Assembly (NCBI RefSeq): GCF_905220365.1
Contig: NC_061127.1
Coordinates: 4,340,001-4,404,000, forward strand
DNA from: Vanessa cardui
Taxonomy: Eukaryota; Arthropoda; Insecta; Lepidoptera; Nymphalidae
Direction: 5' to 3'
Length of the DNA: 64,000 nucleotides
Shown here: positions 58,613-64,000 of the stretch, piece by piece
Position numbering within the stretch: position 1 is the stretch's first letter
How the letters are laid out: each line of letters starts with the position of its first letter
The notes under the pieces: model-generated
What the model was told of the DNA's origin: nothing
Databases searched by the model: none
The model's input: only the letters and a program-made list of their open reading frames with translations
Position numbers and translations under genes: made by a program

Positions 58613-59164
58613 GTAAATGAATAGTAGTAGTTATATATATATACGTGCTCTAAGGTAGCCGTGGTAACCTGACTTTACTTGCCTTACCATAAATAATAAT
58701 GTATAAATAAAAAGTAATGTAATAAACGAAGCTGATTATCATTTAAGTGTTTTTCAAGAGATTAATTTGTGTAACATTAATGTTTTTCAGTTTTCATTTT
58801 AAAGACTATGTAACTACTAGTTTACCGTGTATTTTATATTTTTGTTAAAAGTTTGTTAAATTATAAATTTATAATCAATAAACCTCTAGAATTTCGTGAC
58901 TTTCCTAGAAAGTTATTTGGTTCATTCTATAATATACCAATAACCTATTATCCGAGCACAAGAGGCGTGTGACAACAATGACATATAAATTTCGAGATCG
59001 AATTGTCGTGATGACATTGGTTAGAGAACTCGAATAATCTATTATGTTCATTATGGTTTTGAGAACATTAGAACTTAAATAAATAATAATTCATAACAGT
59101 CATGTGAAAAATTAGTAATTAATTCCTTTTACTTTTTTCAGCGCTGATCAAAAATCATACTATC

Positions 59165-60178
59165 ATGGTGAAGGCAAGAAAATATGTTGTTAAAAAGTAT
59201 TTCGAAGGCGTACCGAAAAGGTCTGATTACGAAATAGTAGAATACGAAATACCACCTCTGAAAGATGGCGACGTTTTGGTCAAAACTGAATGGGTCAGCG
59301 TGGACCCGTACTTGCGTTCTTACCATCGGGTTCACCCGGTGCCGTACGACCAATTTAGTTTTCAAGTTGGTATAGTTCAACAATCCAAAGACCCTAATTT
59401 TCCTGTAGGAAGCCGAATTGTATCCCATAAAGGGTGGTGTGACTATGCAGTGATAAATATAGCAAAAGATGTCCGGAATTACTATTTAGATGTAACTTAT
59501 AAGTTACCAGATTTAAAAGGCATGTCCCCGTCGATAGCTATTGGTACAGTTGGAATGCCTGGACTTTCGGCTTATTTTGCATTTTTGGAAGTTTGCCAGC
59601 CCAAAGCTGGAGAAACTGTAGTTGTAACCGGTGCAGCAGGAGCTGTAGGTTCTGTTGTCGGACAAATTGCTAAAATCAAAGGATGTAAAGTCATCGGTTT
59701 CGCTGGATCGGACGATAAAGTAGAATGGTTGGAGAAGGAACTCGGATTCGACAAAGCCTTTAATTATAAGACTGCCGATGTCCAGAAGGCGCTCAAAGCT
59801 GCAGCACCTAATGGAGTGGATTCTTACTTTGATAACGTGGGCGGTGAAATAAGCAGTATAATTATAGGTCAGATGAATAAAAGAGGTAGGGTAGTTGTTT
59901 GCGGCAGTATTAGCTCATACAATGAGGATCAAACGAAACTACCAAAAGCTACGATCTTACAACCATCTATCCTTGGAAATGAGCTTAGAATAGAAGGATT
60001 CCTTATACCAAGTTATATCGACCGCTGGCCTGAGGGCATCGAACAGCTGATTACCTGGATAAAGAATGGCCAATTAAAGCCAACGGAGCATGTGACAGTC
60101 GGTTTTGACAAGATTTTCGACGCATTCGTTGGAATGTTAGCTGGAGAAAACATTGGAAAAGCTGTCGTTAAAGTGTAA
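59165..60178 (+). CDS. Prostaglandin reductase 1-like MDR oxidoreductase, copy G
   Basis: Complete 337-residue member of the C-G group, identical in protein to E except Ala209 for Glu (VQKALKAAA). The Rossmann loop, YFDNVGGE and ISSYN are intact. Silent variants link it to F (gcaggagcTgta), E (aagaCTgcc; gctgtCgtt) and D (cgctgatc leader), so it is a patchwork. AATAAA lies at 60248-60253. It is the last gene of the array in the window. Confidence 0.95.
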   Translation: MVKARKYVVKKYFEGVPKRSDYEIVEYEIPPLKDGDVLVKTEWVSVDPYLRSYHRVHPVPYDQFSFQVGIVQQSKDPNFPVGSRIVSHKGWCDYAVINIAKDVRNYYLDVTYKLPDLKGMSPSIAIGTVGMPGLSAYFAFLEVCQPKAGETVVVTGAAGAVGSVVGQIAKIKGCKVIGFAGSDDKVEWLEKELGFDKAFNYKTADVQKALKAAAPNGVDSYFDNVGGEISSIIIGQMNKRGRVVVCGSISSYNEDQTKLPKATILQPSILGNELRIEGFLIPSYIDRWPEGIEQLITWIKNGQLKPTEHVTVGFDKIFDAFVGMLAGENIGKAVVKV

Positions 60179-60302
60179 GGTATTTTATAATGGTATTAAA
60201 CTAACATCTATTAAAGTATTTTAATATCACTTACACGTGTGATTCATAATAAATATATTTTTAATTGGAACATTTCGTATTTATTTAATTAATTTAATGT
60301 TT

Positions 60303-61490
60303 TCAACTGACTTCAAAAAGGAGGAGGTTATCAATTAGTCTATATTTTTTTATGTTTGTTACCTCATAACTTTTCACTGGGTAGACCGATTTTGATTTTT
60401 CTTTGCTTGAAAGGTAGTGCTTCCCGTTGAGTCCCATTTTAATTTTATCTTTTTCCGATGACGATATCCCTATGAAAACGATATAACTCTTAAATTTGCA
60501 TTATCTATGTGCGCGATAAATAGGTGAATAACTCAAAATTGTGCCAACCAATTTTGATGATTCTTTTTTTATTATAAAGAATATACTTCAAGGACAGTTT
60601 GGTGAAAGTTTACCGAACTTTTGTTTACCGGTTCTGAGCATAGAATCAATGACAAAATAACGGAACTGAAGGGAACGGAACAATTCTGAGGAGCACGTTG
60701 GCGATCCTCGGCCGAATCTTTTATTTTTATGTTATTTGGATATTTGAGTCACCTTCCGTAACGTGGTTATGTTGATATAATTATCATAGTCGAATATTAT
60801 AATCAACTAGCGACCCACCCCGACTTCGCACGGGTGCAATACTGATACTAAATATACTACAGAATTTGTTTATGTTTATCAGAGAAAGCGACTTTGTTTT
60901 ATACTACGTAGTGATGGAACTCCTAAACAGCTTACAGTTAGGGTGCGATTTAGGGGGCAGTTTTTCTTACTGCCGTTGATCAAATTTTGTGTATATGATG
61001 TGATAACATATGATGTCCGACATATATTAGCTCTGTTGCAAAGTTTTTTTACTGAGATCAATTACAGATCTTTCGAGGGTGGTACCGTGTACTTTATGCC
61101 GCATGACGTATTAAAGCCGCATTTTCGAAAGTCTATTTTTGCTTTATTCGCAAGTTTCTTTTGAAATTGTCCTCGAAGTAGTTTCTGATTCATATAAACG
61201 GCACGCTTAATCTATCCATGTTAAGAAAAAATTGTTAGTCTTCATCAGCTTCACTTAAAATAAAAAAATAAATAAAAACAATTACAAAAAGAAAAACTGA
61301 CTTCAAACAAAACACTTTTAAAAATAAACTAAAAAGGAATAAAATAATTGCATATTTAACATATTTTTTACAGTGCTCCTAGGTAAAATGAAATGAAAAA
61401 TATTAGACTACTTAAAAGTCGATTTACGATTATATAATGTTGTTACAATTATTGATATATTTGTAGTCGGTGTCTACGCGAAGCCGCGGA
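60303..61490 (-). repeat. 1.7-kb composite repeat, inverted copy after G
   Basis: It starts CAACTGACTTC and runs through the 3' half, the inverted hairpin motif (ccgacttcgcacgggtgcaa, about 60820) and part of the foldback (cagcttcactta; aaaactgacttcaaac). It ends near gtagtcggtgtc at 61470-61485. It is more diverged than the palindrome pair. Open frames within it (60879-61164) are not genes. Confidence 0.72.
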
Positions 61491-61584
61491 TACCAGCTAG
61501 AATTTAATAAAACCTCCTAGTCCATATAAATATGATCCTGGAAACTACCAAATATCACTAGGTTTAAAAAGAAGTGTTTGTAAT

Positions 61585-64000
61585 TGATTGATCCACTACA
61601 CCCACCCCTTAAAAATTGATATTGTCGTAACACACAATTTGCAGGAAAACTTGAGGATTAATCAAGATATCAAAGAATATAATTTCGCTAAGGCCAATTT
61701 TGTAGCTATAAATGAATTTCTTAAAAGTATAGACTGGAGTGAAAAATTTGCCGAGCTTCATGATATTAACACAATGGTTGATTACCTATATACGAAGATA
61801 TATCATTTTATAGAACTTTACACGCCGAATTTCAAGAACAAAAGAACAAAATCATTAAAATATCCACCTTGGTTCAACAAAACTCTAATAAGGAGAATAA
61901 GAGAAAAGGAAAAACTAAGGTTGAAATTTAAAAAATACAAAAATGCTTTGGATGGTTTGTCACTTACGCTCTTAGAAAAACGATGCGATAGACTATCTAT
62001 TGAGTGTTATAATTCTTATCTTAACTTTGCAGAAGAAAAGATTATATCCAACAGTAATTTTTACTGGTCATATATGAAAAGTAAACGCGATAAAAATGTT
62101 AACACCTATCTAAAATTAATGAAAAATGATGAAAGTGTAGCGTCTGATGGCTTAGCAATTTGTAACCTATTTGCGTCACAGTTCTCTTCGCTGTATGAAG
62201 AAAACGAGAGCAAGTACGATATTGATAAAATACTGCGAACCATGGATGCTACAGTCAGTTGCAATAATAGCCTACCTTTGATCCAGCTTGATGAATCCAA
62301 AGTCATTAAAAAAATTAATGAATTTAGATATGAATAAGGGTGCTGGATCTGACAATATTCCGCCTAATTTTATTATAAACTGTGCCCAAAGTCTTGCTGT
62401 ACCACTAACAATTATTTTTAAAAAAGCATTAGTCACCCGAATATTTCCTTCTAAGTGGAAAACTGCGAAAGTAGTTCCTATTTTCAAAAGTGGAGAAAAA
62501 AATTATGTAAAAAACTATAGGCCTATTTCAATCCTTTCTATCTTTGGTGAGGTGTTGGAGTCTCTAATATATCCATATATTTACAGTCATGTTAAATGTT
62601 TTCTTAGTACCCACCAGCATGGCTTCATAGCCGGTCTACCGACCGATCTACATGCACAAATTTAGTAAATTACTCCGAAATCTTATTTGAATCTGTTGAT
62701 AGGAACAAGAGAGTGGCTGTTATCTACACAGACTTAAGTAAAGCATTTTACTTGGTTCCGTGTTCAGTTCTAGTCTTGAAGGTGTCCAATTATTGTATTG
62801 TCGGATCTTTACTGAGATTTCTAGGATCATATCTCACAGAAAGACATTTTTATGTTGTTGCCAGCGGTTATGAATCGGTTGAATGCGATGTAAAATCTGG
62901 AGTCCCACAAGGGTCACGCCTGGGTCCACTGCTCTTCAATATATTCATAAACGATCTGCCTAATTGTTTTAAATATTCTACACCATTTCTGTATGCTGAC
63001 GATGTCAAACTTCTTAAAATAATTGAAGAACCAAATGACACTATTCTTTTACAAGATGATCTGACAAGATTATACCATTGGTGTAATGATAACGGCATGA
63101 GACTTAATTCAGTAAAATGTTCATGGATATCATTCACCAGGAGTTTAAAAGAATTTCAAACGAATTATTACATAGCTGGTGCCCCTATTAAATCTGTGGA
63201 CAGAATTTCAGATCTGGGAGTAATCTTCGACAAAAAACTAACTTTCATACCTCATATTGATGGTGTAATTAGCCGTGCCTCGAAAATATTGGGTTTTGTA
63301 ATAAGAAATGGAAGATTATTTCGAAATCCTAGAACAAAAATTATTTTATTTAATAGCTTAGTCAGGAGTATACTGGAATACGGAAGCGTTGTTTGGAGGC
63401 CACATTATGCAACACACTGCCTAAGACTTGAGAGGATACAGAAACGTTTTCTTTATCATATTACTTATCATATTATACTGTCTCGTTAGGTAAAGGGAAA
63501 ATGCTTCCTTCTTACAAAAAAAGATTGGAATTTTTCAAAATTCTTTCACTAAGTGATCGGAGGGATTTGTTGGATTTAAAATTTCTATATAAAACATTTA
63601 ACAACAACTATGATAACTCGTTTTTTATATCAAAAATTAAATTGAATGTTCCCATTAGATATCCACGTAAACCAATAACACCATTAGTAAGACCTTTCCG
63701 CAAAACTGATTTAGGAAGCTATTCACCTGTATCTCGCTTATGTAAAATTTTGAATGAGCACAGTGCTATTTTAGACCCTTTTGGAGACTCATCAAACAAG
63801 TTTCACAAAAAATATTGTCAAAATTGTCAGCTAATTTTTTTTTTTAAGTTTGTATGTTATTATTTTACTATTATAGTTAATTCTTGTCATTTTTAATTAA
63901 CCTTGATTTACTAACAATTAATTATTTGTAAGTTTGTCATCTCCAACTGTATCTTTGCAAGTGGTATTCACCTTAATAGGTAATGCATTTAGTTTTAAGT
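61585..64000 (+). mobile_element. 5'-truncated non-LTR retrotransposon (LINE 3), running off the window
   Basis: It joins unit sequence (aaaaagaagtgtttgtaat) at about 61585. It contains the ORF2 linker, RT and C-terminal region, broken by frameshifts, then an AT-rich 3' UTR from about 63900. The 3' tail is outside the window. Confidence 0.88.
61588..63896 (+). pseudogene. LINE 3 ORF2 reverse transcriptase, multiply frameshifted
   Basis: Four consecutive frames. 61588-62337 is the post-endonuclease linker (IREKEKLRLKFKKYKNAL, NFYWSYMKSKRD). 62288-62665 has MNKGAGSDNIPP, NYRPISILSIF and HQHGFIAG. 62713-63489 has YTDLSKAF, SGVPQGSRLGPLLFNIF, the catalytic YADD at 62992-63003, LGVIFDKKLTF and SILEYGSVVW. 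63501-63896 is the C-terminal region. Breaks lie near 62300-62337, 62640-62713 and 63470-63500. It is related to, but clearly a different family from, LINE 2. Confidence 0.88.

Larger units (their letters stand above)
48033..60300 (+). repeat. Segmental duplication, copy 2 (carries Helitron 2 and gene G)
   Basis: Second version of 25334-37136. Private features are the LINE at 49425-51485, a 53-bp minisatellite expansion (49052-49263), a 402-bp tandem duplication (about 52005-52805) and two deletions in the Helitron coding region. Boundaries are approximate. Confidence 0.8.

Noticed and set aside
61588..63896. A host gene encoding a reverse-transcriptase-domain protein
   Set aside because: Frameshifts, 5' truncation and insertion into a known repeat unit show that it is a decayed LINE.

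Overview
The window is nuclear DNA from an insect, almost certainly a lepidopteran. The genome is AT-rich, the genes have a short non-coding first exon spliced to an intron-free coding exon, and the intergenic DNA is full of repeats that I recognise from memory as lepidopteran families. I cannot name the species.

The genes are a head-to-tail array of seven copies, all on the + strand, of one enzyme: a zinc-independent medium-chain dehydrogenase/reductase of the prostaglandin reductase 1 / leukotriene B4 12-hydroxydehydrogenase type. I call them copies A to G. Their coding regions are A 1-954 (start outside the window), B 8753-9763, C 22315-23328, D 36018-37031, E 41104-42117, F 46598-47611 and G 59165-60178. 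A and B are the diverged members. C to G differ from each other by only one to a few residues. Each complete copy has its own promoter, non-coding exon 1, one intron of about 530 bp (959 bp in B), and an AATAAA signal shortly after the stop.

The intergenic DNA is also duplicated. D-E and E-F are versions of one unit of about 5 kb. The C-D and F-G intervals share a block of about 12 kb (about 25334-37136 and 48033-60300) that carries a degenerate Helitron. Each version of that block has private later insertions: LINE 3' fragments and a TA tract in the first, and a LINE, a 402-bp tandem duplication and a minisatellite expansion in the second. Shared variants are distributed among C to G as a mosaic, which suggests gene conversion or unequal crossing-over.

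Mobile DNA makes up much of the rest. There are three 5'-truncated non-LTR retrotransposons (15645-17006, 49425-51485 minus strand, 61585 to the window end). There are two non-autonomous copies of a Helitron that has lost its nuclease core but keeps helicase motifs, a hairpin-CTAG 3' end and an upstream set of spliced zinc-finger exons. A 2.1-kb DNA transposon with 37-bp terminal inverted repeats (18294-20368) encodes a broken DDE-like protein. There are several MITE-like elements, and a composite lepidopteran repeat of about 1.7 kb. Two full copies of that repeat lie tail to tail and form a 3.6-kb palindrome (11810-15404).

The least familiar system is the 18294-20368 transposon, with its matching terminal and subterminal inverted repeats. 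The most informative biology is the recently homogenised detoxification-type gene array and the repeat blocks that appear to have been copied along with it. I saw no tRNA, rRNA or CRISPR array, and no host gene outside the reductase family.
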